A stretch of DNA of 64,000 nucleotides from Streptomyces sp. NRRL S-337. Lineage in GTDB: Bacteria > Actinomycetota > Actinomycetes > Streptomycetales > Streptomycetaceae. The stretch covers positions 140,917 through 204,916 of the forward strand of contig NZ_JOIX01000005.1 in NCBI RefSeq assembly GCF_000720175.1. The letters run 5' to 3'. Below are positions 17,167-27,274 of this stretch, piece after piece. The notes under the pieces are model-generated. The model searched no databases, was not told where the DNA came from, and saw only the letters and a list, made by a program, of their open reading frames with translations. Made by a program: the position numbers and the translations under genes. The stretch's first letter is position 1; each line of letters opens with the position of its first letter.

Positions 17167-17915
17167 GCCGGGTCCTCCGCCTCTTCGTCCGTACTCGCGA
17201 TCTCCACCGCCTGGTCCAGGAACCGGGCCAGCAGCACCACCACCCCGGCGGTGACCTCCACGCCGATGGCGGCGTTGAGCAGCGGGACGGTGCCTCCCGA
17301 GGAGAGGGTGTTGAAGGTGCCGTAGGGCAGGAAGTTGCCCAGAAACGCCCAGCCCGTCAGCAGCGCCGCCGCGCCCACCAGGACGTACGCCGCCTCGCCC
17401 GCGGCGTCCGCGACCTCGTACATCCCCAGCGGCCGGATCCGCTCCAGTGCCCGGTAGTCCACCGCGATGTAGAGCAGGTGCAGCGAGGTCGCGACCACCA
17501 CCCCGCCCTGGAAACCGCCGCCGGGGCTGAGCTGGCCGTGCGTGACGATGTACAGCCCGATCAGCAGGGTGACCGGCAGGGCGAACAGCGCGTAGCGGCG
17601 CACCGACGGCGCGACCCGGGCCGGCTCCGGCTGCTGCCGGTCCTCGTCCCGGGTCTGCCGCAGCAGGACGACGGTGCCCAGCACCGAACCGAAGAGGATG
17701 GACTCCTCGCCGAGGGTGTCCAGGGCCCGCTGGTCGAAGTTGACCGAGGAGACGGTGTTGGCGGTGTGCCGGGCGAGCGCGGCCCGCACCGCGCGGTCGC
17801 CGTAGGGGTGCCGGTCGCCGCCGAACGACGGCAGGTTCAGGCAGGCCAGGACGTACAGCACCGCCACGCCGAGCCCGCCCAGGGCCAGCACCCACATCCG
17901 CAGCCGCATGGTCAT
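17163..17915 (-). CDS. Fused MbhE/MnhB-like antiporter subunit
   Basis: 250 residues. The N-terminal ~85 resemble MbhE or the C-terminus of MrpA ([20 protein letters not shown]); residues ~105-240 are an MnhB domain ([26 protein letters not shown]). So two subunits that are separate in archaeal Mbh are fused here. Start ATG at 17915; stop overlaps the next gene (ATGA). The upstream DUF4040 gene ends at 17912, again a 4-nt overlap. Confidence 0.78.
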   Translation of the reverse strand: MTMRLRMWVLALGGLGVAVLYVLACLNLPSFGGDRHPYGDRAVRAALARHTANTVSSVNFDQRALDTLGEESILFGSVLGTVVLLRQTRDEDRQQPEPARVAPSVRRYALFALPVTLLIGLYIVTHGQLSPGGGFQGGVVVATSLHLLYIAVDYRALERIRPLGMYEVADAAGEAAYVLVGAAALLTGWAFLGNFLPYGTFNTLSSGGTVPLLNAAIGVEVTAGVVVLLARFLDQAVEIASTDEEAEDPA

Positions 17916-18181
17916 TCCCGCTCCTCCCGGCGCTCGCTGCGGGCCTTGCGGCGCACCTTGCGCACGGAGAGCAGCACCATCAGCGGCGTCAGCGCGGAGC
18001 CGACCGCGAGCTGGGAGAGCGCGACGTCGGGCGCCTGCAGCAGCAGGAAGAGGGTGGCCAGCGACAACCCGAGCAGGGACAGCACGAAGGACTGGCGGAC
18101 GGGATCGCGCACCAGGACCGCCCCGGTCCCGGCGGCGGCCACCAGCAGCAGGCCCAGCAGCACCGGCAGTTCACCGGTCAT
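17912..18181 (-). CDS. DUF4040 (MbhD-like) subunit
   Basis: 89 residues, three hydrophobic helices and a basic, charged C-terminus ([15 protein letters not shown]). The QAPDVALSQLAVGSALTPLM stretch is the DUF4040/MbhD signature, equivalent to part of the MrpA C-terminal region. Overlaps the upstream gene by 11 nt and the downstream gene by 4 nt. Confidence 0.78.
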   Translation of the reverse strand: MTGELPVLLGLLLVAAAGTGAVLVRDPVRQSFVLSLLGLSLATLFLLLQAPDVALSQLAVGSALTPLMVLLSVRKVRRKARSERREERE

Positions 18182-18665
18182 CGGACATCCCTTCCGCGGG
18201 TGCGCCCCGCCCGTGCCCCATGGCCGCCGCGGCTTGCACCGCCCGGGTCGCCACCCGGCACCCCAGCGCCAGCAGCACCCCGATGACCAGGAGCTTCACC
18301 ATCGCCCGGCCGGGCCCGGTGGCGACGCAGAGCGGCAGCACCACGGCGGCCACCGCGACGTAGTTCACCGCCGTCAGCACGCGCAGCCACCGCTGCCCGG
18401 GCGGATGGTCCGCCAGCTGGTCGGCGAGCAGCCGCACGAAGAGCAGCGTCCCGGCCGGCCCCAGCACCGAGAGCATCAGCGCGGTGTCGACGTAGGCCGG
18501 CCGGGCGAAGCCCTGCGACAGCAGCAGGAAGACCAGGCTGAGGAACGTGGTCGCCACGTTCTGTGCGGGCACCCGCCGCCGGGCCCGCCCGGTGGCCACA
18601 CCGCAGGCGGCCGGGGCGAAGCCGCACAGCAGCAGCGCGGTGCCCGCGGCGGTCCAGCCGTTCAC
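18171..18665 (-). CDS. MrpF-like subunit with C-terminal MrpG-like extension
   Basis: 164 residues, about twice the usual MrpF length. Residues ~25-90 match MrpF (AQNVATTFLSLVFLLLSQGF and AYVDTALMLSVLGPAGTLLF). The remaining ~70 residues form two more helices (LTAVNYVAVAAVVLPLCVAT, AMVKLLVIGVLLALGCRVAT) that could be a diverged MrpG. The fusion reading is inference. GTG start overlaps the upstream stop (GTGA). Confidence 0.65.
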   Translation of the reverse strand: MNGWTAAGTALLLCGFAPAACGVATGRARRRVPAQNVATTFLSLVFLLLSQGFARPAYVDTALMLSVLGPAGTLLFVRLLADQLADHPPGQRWLRVLTAVNYVAVAAVVLPLCVATGPGRAMVKLLVIGVLLALGCRVATRAVQAAAAMGHGRGAPAEGMSDDR

Positions 18666-18838
18666 CGGTCGCCGACCGCACGCCGGGCCCCGCGGGCCGC
18701 GGCGGCGGCGACCAGTCCGGCGCCCGCACCGACCACCCATTCCAAGGTGTCGACGGGACCGATCAGCATGATCCACAACAGGGTCAACGCCGCCCACCAG
18801 ACCAGGAGTTCACCCCCTGCCGCCAGCGCTCGCGTCAT
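18662..18838 (-). CDS. Shortened MrpE/MnhE-like subunit
   Basis: 58 residues from the ATG at 18838 (GGGAGG ~10 nt upstream). It carries the two N-terminal helices of MnhE (LVWWAALTLLWIMLIGPVDT and VVGAGAGLVAAAAARGAR) and then stops, while full MnhE is ~160 residues. It is first in the antiporter operon. Either a natural minimal subunit or a truncation; no downstream remnant of the cytoplasmic half is visible. Confidence 0.55.
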   Translation of the reverse strand: MTRALAAGGELLVWWAALTLLWIMLIGPVDTLEWVVGAGAGLVAAAAARGARRAVGDR

Positions 18839-19019
18839 CCGCCACACACCTCCCTGCCGACCGGGTACCCGCGCCACAGGCTCACATGCGGCGCCCCGGC
18901 CGCCCCGTCACCGCGCCGCGCATTACTCCGTCGGGGCGCGAGGCGCGGGTGTGGGCGCGAGGCGCAGGTGCGGGGCGCGGGCGCCGGACGGCCCGCGCGC
19001 CGGCCGGCCGGTCAGCCGG

Positions 19020-21431
19020 TCAGCCGGACCAGGTCCAGTCGGCGACCTCGGGCAGATCGGTGCCGTACTCCCGGATCCAGGAGTGGTGACGGGTGCGGAC
19101 GTCCGCCATCGCCTGGCGCAGCGTGACGGCGCGTACGCCGAGGCCGGGCACCCGGTCGATGACGTCCATCACCAGCCGGTAGCGGTCGAGGTCGTTGCGG
19201 ACGACCATGTCGAAGGGCGTGGTGGTGGTGCCCTCCTCCTTGTAGCCGCGGACGTGCAGGTTCGGGTGGCCGGCCCGCCGGTAGCCAAGCCGGTGGATCA
19301 GCCACGGGTAGCCGTGGTACGCGAAGATCACCGGCTTGTCGCGGGTGAACAGCGCGTCGTACTCGGCGTCCGTCATGCCGTGCGGGTGATCCCCCGCCGG
19401 CAGCAGCCGGGCCATGTCGACGACGTTGACCACCCGCACGGCCAGCTCCGGCAGATGACGGCGCAGCAGATCGGCGGCGGCCAGCGTCTCCTGGGTGGGG
19501 ACGTCGCCCGCGCAGCCCAGCACCACGTCGGGCTCACGGCTGCCGTCCTCGGTGCCGGCCCACTCCCAGGCGCCGGCGCCGCGGGCGCAGTGCGCCCGGG
19601 CCTCGTCCAGGGACAGCCAGTCGAAGCTGGGCTGCTTGCCGGCCACGATCACATTGACGTAGTCCCGGCTGCGCAGCGCGTGGTCGGCCACCGACAGCAG
19701 GGTGTTGGCGTCCGGCGGCAGGTAGACCCGGACCACCTCGGGGCTCTTGTTGAGGATGTGGTCGACGAACCCGGGGTCCTGGTGCGAGAAGCCGTTGTGG
19801 TCCTGGCGCCAGACGTGCGAGGTGAGCAGGTAGTTCAGCGAGGCGATGGGACGCCGCCAGGGCAGCCGGCGGGCCGTGCGCAGCCACTTGATGTGCTGGT
19901 TGACCATCGAGTCGACGATGTGCGCGAACGCCTCGTAGCTGGAGAACAGGCCGTGCCGCCCGGTGAGCAGATAGCCCTCCAGCCAGCCCTGGCACAGGTG
20001 CTCGGAGAGCACCTCCATGACCCGCCCGTCGTGCGCGAGGTGCTCGTCGGTCTCCAGCGTCTCGGCCTGCCACGCCTTGCCGGTGACGTCGTAGAGCGCC
20101 TCCAGCCGGTTGGAGGCGGTCTCGTCCGGGCCCACCACGCGGAAGTCCCGGCGCCCGGCGGTGGCCGCCATGATCCCGGACAGCAGACCGCCCAGCACCC
20201 GGGTCGGCTCGTGCAGCACGGTGCCGCGCTTGTCGACCTCGACGGCGTACCGCTCCAGCGGCGGCACCGGCAGGTCCCGCAGCAGCAGTCCGCCGTTGGC
20301 GTGCGGTGTGGCGCCCAGCCGGCGCGGCCCCTCGGGGACGCAGGCCAGCACTTCCGGGGTGGGCCGGCCCTGCGCGTCGAAGAGCTCCTCGGGCCGGTAC
20401 GAGCGCAACCACTCCTCCAGCTGCCGCAGGTGCCCGGGGTTGTCGCGGACGCCGGCCAGCGGGACCTGGTGGGAGCGCCAGGTGTTCTCGACGGGCTTCC
20501 CGTCGACCTCGTGCGGGCCGGTCCAGCCCTTGGGCGTGCGCAGCACGATCATCGGCCAGCGCGGTCGGTCGGTGAGGCCGTCGCGGCGGGCCCGGCCGTG
20601 GATGTCGGAGATCCGGTCCACGCAGCGGTCCATGGCGGCGGCCAGCGCCTGGTGCACCGCCGTCGGATCGTCACCGGTGACATGCACCGGCTCGTGTCCG
20701 TAGCCGCGCAGCAGCGCGTCCAGCTCCTCCTCGGGGAGCCGGGCGAGCACCGCGGGGTTGGCGATCTTGTAGCCGTTGAGGTGCAGGATCGGCAGGACGG
20801 CGCCGTCGTGCACCGGGTCGAGGAACTTGGTGGCGTGCCAGGACGCGGCGAGCGGGCCGGTCTCCGCCTCGCCGTCGCCGACGACGCAGGCGACCAGCAG
20901 GCCGGGGTTGTCGAAGGCCGCGCCGTAGGCATGGGTGAGGGAGTAGCCCAGCTCACCGCCCTCGTGGATCGACCCCGGTGTCTCCGGGGCGACATGGCTG
21001 GGGATCCCGCCGGGGAACGAGAACTGCCGGAACAGCCGGGCCATGCCCTCCCCGTCCCGGGTGACGTCGGGATAGGTCTCCGCGTACGTGCCGTCCAGCC
21101 AGGAGTTGGCCACCACCGCGGGGCCGCCGTGCCCCGGCCCCCAGATGCACAGCGCGTCCAGCTCGCGGGCCTTGACGACCCGGTTCAGATGGGTGTGCAC
21201 CAGGTTCAGCCCGGGGGAGGTGCCCCAGTGGCCCAGCAGCCGGGGCTTGATGTGCTCGGGGCGCAGCGGCGCTTCCAGCAGGGGGTTCGCCATCAGGTAG
21301 ATCTGCCCGACGGACAGGTAGTTGGCGGCCCGCCAGTGCGCGTCCAGGGTGCGCAGCTCGGCGGCGTCCAGCGGCCCCGGCGCCGCCGACTCCCCCCTTC
21401 CGGGCGCTGCCGGGGCGTGCGCGTCGGACAT
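19020..21431 (-). CDS. xfp: Xylulose-5-P/fructose-6-P phosphoketolase
   Basis: 803 residues, the normal length for the family. ThDP-enzyme signatures run along the whole chain: [60 protein letters not shown], and in the C-terminal half [20 protein letters not shown] and [20 protein letters not shown]. It cleaves xylulose-5-P (or fructose-6-P) to acetyl-P. GAGGAG lies 6 nt before the ATG. The luciferase-like gene ends 42 nt upstream, so they may share a transcript. No acetate kinase is in the window. Confidence 0.92.
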   Translation of the reverse strand: MSDAHAPAAPGRGESAAPGPLDAAELRTLDAHWRAANYLSVGQIYLMANPLLEAPLRPEHIKPRLLGHWGTSPGLNLVHTHLNRVVKARELDALCIWGPGHGGPAVVANSWLDGTYAETYPDVTRDGEGMARLFRQFSFPGGIPSHVAPETPGSIHEGGELGYSLTHAYGAAFDNPGLLVACVVGDGEAETGPLAASWHATKFLDPVHDGAVLPILHLNGYKIANPAVLARLPEEELDALLRGYGHEPVHVTGDDPTAVHQALAAAMDRCVDRISDIHGRARRDGLTDRPRWPMIVLRTPKGWTGPHEVDGKPVENTWRSHQVPLAGVRDNPGHLRQLEEWLRSYRPEELFDAQGRPTPEVLACVPEGPRRLGATPHANGGLLLRDLPVPPLERYAVEVDKRGTVLHEPTRVLGGLLSGIMAATAGRRDFRVVGPDETASNRLEALYDVTGKAWQAETLETDEHLAHDGRVMEVLSEHLCQGWLEGYLLTGRHGLFSSYEAFAHIVDSMVNQHIKWLRTARRLPWRRPIASLNYLLTSHVWRQDHNGFSHQDPGFVDHILNKSPEVVRVYLPPDANTLLSVADHALRSRDYVNVIVAGKQPSFDWLSLDEARAHCARGAGAWEWAGTEDGSREPDVVLGCAGDVPTQETLAAADLLRRHLPELAVRVVNVVDMARLLPAGDHPHGMTDAEYDALFTRDKPVIFAYHGYPWLIHRLGYRRAGHPNLHVRGYKEEGTTTTPFDMVVRNDLDRYRLVMDVIDRVPGLGVRAVTLRQAMADVRTRHHSWIREYGTDLPEVADWTWSG

Positions 21432-21473
21432 GCTCAGCTCCTCACGACGGTGGCGTGCAACGGACGGTCCCGG

Positions 21474-22439
21474 TCACAGGTTGCGCAGCGCGGGCAGCAG
21501 CTTGGTCTCCGCCCAGTCCAGGAACGGCTCCTGGTGGCCGCCGCCGATCTGCACCAGCGCGACCTCGGTGAAGCCCGCGTCCACGTACGGGCGCACCGCC
21601 TCGACGAACCGGCCCACGTCGTCGCCGCACGGAACGGCCTCGGCGACGTCCTCGGGCCTGACGTACTCGGTGGCCCCGGCGAAGCCCTTCGGCCCCGGCA
21701 GTTCGGAGTTGACCTGCCAGCCGCCGAGCATCCAGCGGAACTGGTCGTGCGCCCGGGCGACGGCCGCGTCGCGGTCGGGGTCGTAGCAGACCGGCAGCTG
21801 GCCGACCCGGGGTTTGCCGGTGCCGCCGTGCCGGTCGAAGGACGTCAGCAGCTCGGCCTTGGGCTCGGTGGCGATGACCAGGTCGCCCAGCCGGCCGGCG
21901 ATCTCACAGGAGCGTTCGCCCGAGACGGCCACCCCGATCGGCGGCGGTTCGTCGGGCAGGTCCCACAGCCGGGCGTGCGCCACGTCGAAGTGGGTGCCGT
22001 GGTGGGTGACCTCGCCGCCGCCGAAGAGCTTGCGGATGATCTCGATCGCCTCGGCCAGCTTGTCCAGCCGTACGGGTGAGGCCGGCCAGCCGGCGCCCAC
22101 CACGTGCTCGTTGAGGTTCTCGCCGGAGCCCAGCCCCAGCCGGAACCGGCCGCCGGAGAGCAGCTGCATGGTCGCGGCCTTCTGGGCGACGACCGCGGGG
22201 TGGTAGCGGGTCGTCGGGCAGGTCACGTAGGTCATCAGCGGGATGCGGCTGGTGGCCTGCGCCGCGGCGCCCAGCACGCTCCAGGCGTACGGGGCGTGGC
22301 CCTGCGACTCCAGCCACGGGAAGTAGTGGTCGGAGGTCACCGAGAAGTCGAAGCCGGCGCGTTCGGCACCGACGACATGACCGACCAGGGCCCGCGGGCC
22401 CGCCTGTTCGGTCATCATTGTGTATCCGATCTGCACCAT
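21474..22439 (-). CDS. LLM-class, probably F420-dependent, oxidoreductase
   Basis: 321 residues of the luciferase-like monooxygenase fold, starting MVQIGYTMMTEQAGPRALVG. Typical elements: FSVTSDHYFPWLESQGHAPY, RIPLMTYVTCPTTRYHPAVV, LSGGRFRLGLGSGENLNEHV and the C-terminal YVDAGFTEVALVQIGG. It resembles the F420-dependent subgroup related to glucose-6-phosphate dehydrogenase; the substrate is unknown. SD-like AAGGTG lies 8 nt upstream. Upstream partner of the phosphoketolase gene. Confidence 0.8.
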   Translation of the reverse strand: MVQIGYTMMTEQAGPRALVGHVVGAERAGFDFSVTSDHYFPWLESQGHAPYAWSVLGAAAQATSRIPLMTYVTCPTTRYHPAVVAQKAATMQLLSGGRFRLGLGSGENLNEHVVGAGWPASPVRLDKLAEAIEIIRKLFGGGEVTHHGTHFDVAHARLWDLPDEPPPIGVAVSGERSCEIAGRLGDLVIATEPKAELLTSFDRHGGTGKPRVGQLPVCYDPDRDAAVARAHDQFRWMLGGWQVNSELPGPKGFAGATEYVRPEDVAEAVPCGDDVGRFVEAVRPYVDAGFTEVALVQIGGGHQEPFLDWAETKLLPALRNL

Positions 22440-22500
22440 TCAACACACCTTGCTGTCGCGAGACGGGGTCTGCAACCGGGGCCTGACCAGGGCGGCCGCG

Positions 22501-22686
22501 TCAGTCGGGCGGTTCGGGCGCGGGATGCTCCCCCGGCTCGGCCCCGGGCGGCTCGGCGGGGGCGGTGCCCGGCTCCTCCGGTTCCGGTTCCGGCTCGGCC
22601 GGCACCGGGTCCCGCGGCAGCGGCTCCGGCTCGCTCGGTACGGGGCCCGGCCCCTTGGGCGCGGGTTCAGTGCTCAAAAGGGTCAT
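22501..22686 (-). CDS. Small Pro/Glu-rich protein
   Basis: 61 residues from the ATG at 22686, with AAGGAG 6 nt upstream. Almost entirely Pro, Glu and Ala in x-P repeats (PEPEPLPRD, AEPEPEPEEPG). No signal peptide. Similar in style to the Pro/Gly-rich protein at 11507 but acidic. Unrecognised; unstructured chain expected. Confidence 0.5.
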   Translation of the reverse strand: MTLLSTEPAPKGPGPVPSEPEPLPRDPVPAEPEPEPEEPGTAPAEPPGAEPGEHPAPEPPD

Positions 22687-22830
22687 AGCGCTCTCCTTCC
22701 TCTCCATCCTGCGTCCCATGCGGGTACTCGGCCCGTTCGGGCCGGAAACCTCATCGCAGGGGGAAAGACAGCGGGAGGGGGAACGCGGAGCCGTTCGGGG
22801 CTCAGCCTTCGGGGTGGAGCGGCACGGCCG

Positions 22831-25800
22831 TCAGTACACGTCCCGGACGTACCGCTTCTCGGCCGCGAGCTGTTTGACGTACCCGGTGGCGGCGTCCTCC
22901 GTCAGGCCGCCGTGGGCCACCGCGATCTCGCGGAGCGCGCGGTCGACGTCCTTGGCCATCCGCGAGGCATCGCCGCACACGTAGAAGTGCGCGCCGTCCT
23001 GAAGCCAGGACCACAGCTGGGCGCCGTGTTCCCGCATCCGGTCCTGGACGTAGACCTTGGCGCGCTGATCGCGGGAGAAGGCGGTGTCCAGCCGGGTGAG
23101 CAGCCCCTCGTCGTGCAGCCGGCCGAGCTCCTCCTCGTAGTAGAAGTCCGTGGCGCGGCGCTGCTCGCCGAAGAACAGCCAGTTGGGGGCGCGGTGGCCG
23201 CGGGCCCGCCGCTCGTCGAGGAAGCCGACGAAGGGCGCGACGCCGGTGCCGGGCCCGACCATCACCATCGGCGTGGCCGGGTCGGCCGGTGGCCGGAAGT
23301 GCGCGCTGCGCCGCACGAAGATCTCCACCGGGCTGCCGGGCTCGGCATCCGCCAGGAAGGCGGAGGCCACGCCCTTGCGCGGGCGGCCCTGCCGGTTCTC
23401 GTAGCGGACCACGGAGACCGTCAGCCTGAGGAGCGCGGGATCGGTCAGCGGGCTCGACGATATGGAGTACAGCCGCGGCCGCAGGCGGGGGAGGAGCGCG
23501 GCCCATTCCCGGGCGTCCGCCCGCACCCGGTGCTCGGCCACCACGTCGACGGCCTGCCGGCTCCAGGTCCACCGGTCCAGCTCGCCCTTGTTGCCGGGCC
23601 GCAGCAGCTTCCGCAGCGTCCGGTCCCCGGTCTGTTCGGCGGCCAGCCGGAGCAGCGCGGGGGTGATCCGGGTGATGTCGAGATGGCGGTGCAGCGCCTC
23701 GCCGAACGGCACCGTGCCCACCCCGTCGACGTCGACCGCGGCCGCCGGGTCCAGACCGGTCAGATCCAGCCACTCCGACACCAGCTCCGGGCAGTTCAGC
23801 GGCTGCACCCCGAGCGCGTCACCGGCCTCGTACGCCAGCGGCACCCCCTCGGCGTCCCGGGTGTCGAAGGTGAACCTGCGCACCTCCTTGGTGGCGCCGG
23901 CCCGGCTGAGCAGATCGTTGCCGACGAGCCGGGCGGTGACGGTGGGGTCCTTGGCGGGGGCGGGCGGGGCCGGTGGCGTCCCGGTGTGCCCGTCGGTCGC
24001 CGGTTCCGCCGTTCCGCCCTCCAGTGCCCGCAGCACCTGGTCGAGCCACTGCCCGGCCGGCTGCGCGTAGTCCGGCTCGCAGTCCGTGCGCGGCGCCAGC
24101 CGGACCGCGCCCAGCTCCGCCAGCCGGGCGTCCAGCCGCCGCCCGTGGCCGCAGAAGTCGTCGTACGAGGAGTCGCCCAGCGCCAGGACCGAGTAGCGCA
24201 GGCCCTCCAGTCGCGGGGTGTCCGGCGCGTTGAGCGTGTCCCAGAAGCCGGAGCCGTTGTCGGGGGCCTCGCCGTCACCGAAGGTGCTGGTCACGATGAG
24301 CAGGTCGGCGGTGCGCGGCAGGGCGGCCGGGGTGCTGTCGGCCATGCTCACCAGCGTCGCCTCCCGCCCGCTGCCCTTCAGCCGGCGGGCGGTGTCCGCC
24401 GCGACCTCCTCCGCGTTGCCGGTCTGCGAGGCCCACAGCACGATCACCGTACGGGCAGCGGAATCTGACGAATCGTCATCCGCATCCGACGGGTCGTGCT
24501 GCGCCGCCGTCCCGGTCCGCTGGTCCGCGGTCCGCGAGAACATCCCGGCCAGCACGCCGTTCACCCACAGCGCGGTGTCCGCGCCGAACGGCGCCTGGGC
24601 GGGCAGCACCGGCGTACCGCCGGCCGGACGGGACGCCAGCCCGGTGAGGAACCCGGACAGGTAGCGGCGCTCGTGCTCGGCCAGGGCCGGCGGGGCGGGG
24701 TCGGTCAGCCGGAAGAGGTCGGTCAGGACCGCCACCGCGCCCCCCGCGGCGCCCCCGTCCTGGCCGCCCGCCGGACCGCCCCCCGCCCGGTCCGCCGGGC
24801 CGCCGGGTTCCGCGTCCGGGCCCGCCGCCGCGCCCGGGAGCGCCGCGCTCTCGGCGTGGCCGGCGCCTCCCGGCACCCTGGTCAGCGCGACCGCACACGC
24901 CTTGAACTCGGGCTGGAAGGAGACCGGATCGACCGCGTCATGGGTCACCGCGTTGACGCTCAGGTACTCACCGAAGAGGTCGTTCCAGTGGAACGGCGCG
25001 AAGCAGTTCCCGGGCCGTACCCGGTCGGTCACCACGGCCGGCAGCACCGCCCGCCCGCGCCGCGAGGCGACCTCCACCGCATCGCCCTCCACCACGCCCA
25101 GCCGCTCGGCGTCCTGCGGATGCAGCTCCACGAACGGCCCCGGGTTCAGCTTGCCCAGCTTGGCGACCTTGCCGGTCTTGGTCAGGGTGTGCCACTGGTG
25201 CGGCAGCCGGCCGGTGTTGAGCAGGTACGGGAAGTCGTCGTCGGGCAGCTCGGCCGCCGGCAGGTGCGGACGGGCGAAGAACACGGCCCGCCCGCTGGCG
25301 GTGGGGAAGACCAGCCGGGGGCGGCTGCCGTCCGGCCGTACGACCGGCTCCCGGCCGGCCCCGTCGTTGAGATAGCGCACCGGATTGCGGTCCGGCCCGT
25401 CGGCGGCCGCGCTCGGCCACTGCACGGGCGTCTCGCGCAGCCGCGGATAGCTCACTCCGCCCAGGTCGTACCCGGTCCGCGGGTTGCCCGCGCGCTTGAG
25501 CTCCTCGAATATCTCCTCCGCGCTGTCGTAGGAGAAGGCGTCCGCATAGCCCATCTCGCAGGCGATCCGCGCGATGATCCGCCAGTCCGGCCAGGCCTCG
25601 CCGGGCGGATCGGCGGCCTGTCCCACCAGCGTCAGATTGCGCTCCGAATTGACCATCACGCCCTCGGACTCGGACCACATGGCGGCCGGCAGCACCACAT
25701 CGGCGTACGCGGTGGTCTCGGTCTCCGCGAACACGTCCTGCGCCACGACGAACTCCGCCGCCTCCAGGCCCTCGATGACGGTGCGGCGGTTGGCGACCGA

Positions 25801-27063
25801 GGCGACCGGGTTGGTGCAGATGATCCAGCAGGCCTTGATGTCGCCGTCCGCCATCCGCCGGAACATCTCGACGGTGCCCTGTCCGCCGTCGTCCGCCCGC
25901 AGCGTCCCCGGGGCCAGGCCCCACAACTCCTCGGTGAACGCGCGGTCCTCGGCGACCAGCGCCGACCGCTGGCCGGGCAGGCCCGGGCCCATGTAGCCCA
26001 TCTCCCGGCCGCCCATCGCGTTGGGCTGGCCGGTCAGCGAGAACGGGCCGCTGCCCGGGCGGCAGATCGCGCCGGTCGCCAGGTGCAGGTTGATCAGCGC
26101 GTTGGTGTTCCAGGTGCCGTGGGTGCTCTGGTTCAGCCCCATCGTCCAGCAGCTCGTCCAGTCGCCCGCGGCACCGATCCACTCGGCCGCCCGGCGCAGC
26201 TCCGCCTCCGGGATCCCGGTGATCTCGGCGACCTTCGCGGGCGGATAGTCCGCCAGGAACGCGGGCATCTCCGCCCACCCCTCGGTGTGCCCGTCGATGA
26301 ACTCCTGGTCGATGTCGCCGTTCTCCACCAGCAGGTGCAGCAGCCCGTTCAGCAGCGCCAGATCCGTCCCGGGCGCGATCTGCAGGAAGAGGTCCGCCTT
26401 GGCCGCGGTGGCGGTGCGCCGGGGATCGACCACGATCAGCTTGGCGCCGGCCTTGACCCGTTCCAGCAGCCGCAGGAAGAGGACCGGATGGCAGTCGGCC
26501 ATGTTGGAGCCGATGACGAGGAACACGTCGGCGCGGTCGAAGTCCTCGTAGGAGCCGGGCGGGCCGTCCGCGCCCAGCGACAGCTTGTAGCCGCTGCCCG
26601 CACTCGCCATGCACAAACGGGAGTTGGACTCGATGTGGGTGGTGCGCAGGAACCCCTTGGCGAGCTTGTTCGCCAGGTACTGCGCCTCCAGCGTCATCTG
26701 CCCCGAGACATAGAGCGCGACGGCGTCCGGGCCGTGCGCATCGACGATCTCGCGCAGCCGGGCGGCGGTCTGCTTGACGGCGGTGTCCATGGCGGTGGGC
26801 ACCGGCTCGTCGCCCCGGTCGCCGCGGACCAGGGCGCCGGTCAGCCGGCCGGGCGCGCTGAGCAGTTCGGCGCTGGTCGCGCCCTTGGTGCAGAGCCGGC
26901 CGTGGTTCGCCGGATGGGCCTTGTCCCCGGCGGCCCGGCGCACGGTCCGCCGGCCGTCCCCGTCCGTCGCGACCTCCAGCACGATCCCGCAGCCGACACC
27001 GCAGTACTGGCACGCCGTGCGCACCTGCGTGAGGTGCTCTGCCGGTGTTTCCGCTGCGGTCAC
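22831..27063 (-). CDS. Assimilatory nitrate reductase fused to CysJ-like flavoprotein
   Basis: 1410 residues. Residues ~1-720: molybdopterin oxidoreductase with an N-terminal [4Fe-4S] site (C18-x2-C21-x3-C25 and C58), catalytic part of a NasC/NapA-like nitrate reductase. A linker of ~150 residues follows. Residues ~870-1010: flavodoxin-type FMN domain ([16 protein letters not shown]). Residues ~1045-1410: FAD and NAD(P)H domains of the CysJ type, ending KRYVRDVY. One polypeptide can thus move electrons from NADPH to nitrate. The GTG at 27063 has AAGGGG 7 nt upstream. A GlnR-like site at 27115-27130 fits nitrogen control. No nitrite reductase or transporter is nearby. Confidence 0.88.
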   Translation of the reverse strand: MTAAETPAEHLTQVRTACQYCGVGCGIVLEVATDGDGRRTVRRAAGDKAHPANHGRLCTKGATSAELLSAPGRLTGALVRGDRGDEPVPTAMDTAVKQTAARLREIVDAHGPDAVALYVSGQMTLEAQYLANKLAKGFLRTTHIESNSRLCMASAGSGYKLSLGADGPPGSYEDFDRADVFLVIGSNMADCHPVLFLRLLERVKAGAKLIVVDPRRTATAAKADLFLQIAPGTDLALLNGLLHLLVENGDIDQEFIDGHTEGWAEMPAFLADYPPAKVAEITGIPEAELRRAAEWIGAAGDWTSCWTMGLNQSTHGTWNTNALINLHLATGAICRPGSGPFSLTGQPNAMGGREMGYMGPGLPGQRSALVAEDRAFTEELWGLAPGTLRADDGGQGTVEMFRRMADGDIKACWIICTNPVASVANRRTVIEGLEAAEFVVAQDVFAETETTAYADVVLPAAMWSESEGVMVNSERNLTLVGQAADPPGEAWPDWRIIARIACEMGYADAFSYDSAEEIFEELKRAGNPRTGYDLGGVSYPRLRETPVQWPSAAADGPDRNPVRYLNDGAGREPVVRPDGSRPRLVFPTASGRAVFFARPHLPAAELPDDDFPYLLNTGRLPHQWHTLTKTGKVAKLGKLNPGPFVELHPQDAERLGVVEGDAVEVASRRGRAVLPAVVTDRVRPGNCFAPFHWNDLFGEYLSVNAVTHDAVDPVSFQPEFKACAVALTRVPGGAGHAESAALPGAAAGPDAEPGGPADRAGGGPAGGQDGGAAGGAVAVLTDLFRLTDPAPPALAEHERRYLSGFLTGLASRPAGGTPVLPAQAPFGADTALWVNGVLAGMFSRTADQRTGTAAQHDPSDADDDSSDSAARTVIVLWASQTGNAEEVAADTARRLKGSGREATLVSMADSTPAALPRTADLLIVTSTFGDGEAPDNGSGFWDTLNAPDTPRLEGLRYSVLALGDSSYDDFCGHGRRLDARLAELGAVRLAPRTDCEPDYAQPAGQWLDQVLRALEGGTAEPATDGHTGTPPAPPAPAKDPTVTARLVGNDLLSRAGATKEVRRFTFDTRDAEGVPLAYEAGDALGVQPLNCPELVSEWLDLTGLDPAAAVDVDGVGTVPFGEALHRHLDITRITPALLRLAAEQTGDRTLRKLLRPGNKGELDRWTWSRQAVDVVAEHRVRADAREWAALLPRLRPRLYSISSSPLTDPALLRLTVSVVRYENRQGRPRKGVASAFLADAEPGSPVEIFVRRSAHFRPPADPATPMVMVGPGTGVAPFVGFLDERRARGHRAPNWLFFGEQRRATDFYYEEELGRLHDEGLLTRLDTAFSRDQRAKVYVQDRMREHGAQLWSWLQDGAHFYVCGDASRMAKDVDRALREIAVAHGGLTEDAATGYVKQLAAEKRYVRDVY

Positions 27064-27114
27064 GGACGGTCCCCTTCGTGGTCGGAAGCTGGGCTCCGAC
27101 CCTACGAAGGGCCC

Positions 27115-27130
27115 GTTAACCACGTGTCAC
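27115..27130 (-). promoter_or_regulatory. GlnR-like binding site upstream of the nitrate reductase
   Basis: On the minus strand GTGAC-N6-TTAAC, 52-67 nt before the nitrate reductase start. Recalled actinobacterial GlnR sites are GTnAC-N6-GaAAC; this has one mismatch in the second half-site. Nitrate reductase is a typical GlnR target, so the site is plausible. Confidence 0.4.
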
Positions 27131-27227
27131 ACGAGGCGATCATCCGTCGTTACGGCGACCACACACCCGGGCCCGGGGTCCCGTGAGGCCCGTCCAGGAG
27201 ACCCGCACCGAAGATGCAGCAACACGA

Positions 27228-27248
27228 AAAGTACAGTCGTTGTACTTT
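27228..27248. promoter_or_regulatory. Palindromic operator AAAGTACA-N5-TGTACTTT
   Basis: Perfect 8-bp inverted repeat (27228-27235 and 27241-27248) with a 5-nt spacer in locally AT-rich DNA, 27 nt before the start of the monooxygenase gene. Looks like a TetR- or MarR-type operator; the cognate repressor is not in the window. Confidence 0.6.
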
Positions 27249-27274
27249 CACAGCTGATGTGCTTTTCTGTGTTC

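Noticed and set aside
17478..22079. Very long open plus-strand frame opposite the antiporter and phosphoketolase genes
   Set aside because: It mirrors well-supported minus-strand genes and has no recognisable domain; typical GC-rich antisense frame.
24464..24480. TCTGACGAATCGTCA-like palindrome resembling the shared operator
   Set aside because: Lies inside the nitrate reductase coding sequence, has a different centre length and no promoter context.
24496..27186. Long plus-strand frame opposite the nitrate reductase
   Set aside because: Composition (His/Arg/Gly-rich) and exact opposition to a recognised multidomain gene mark it as a shadow.
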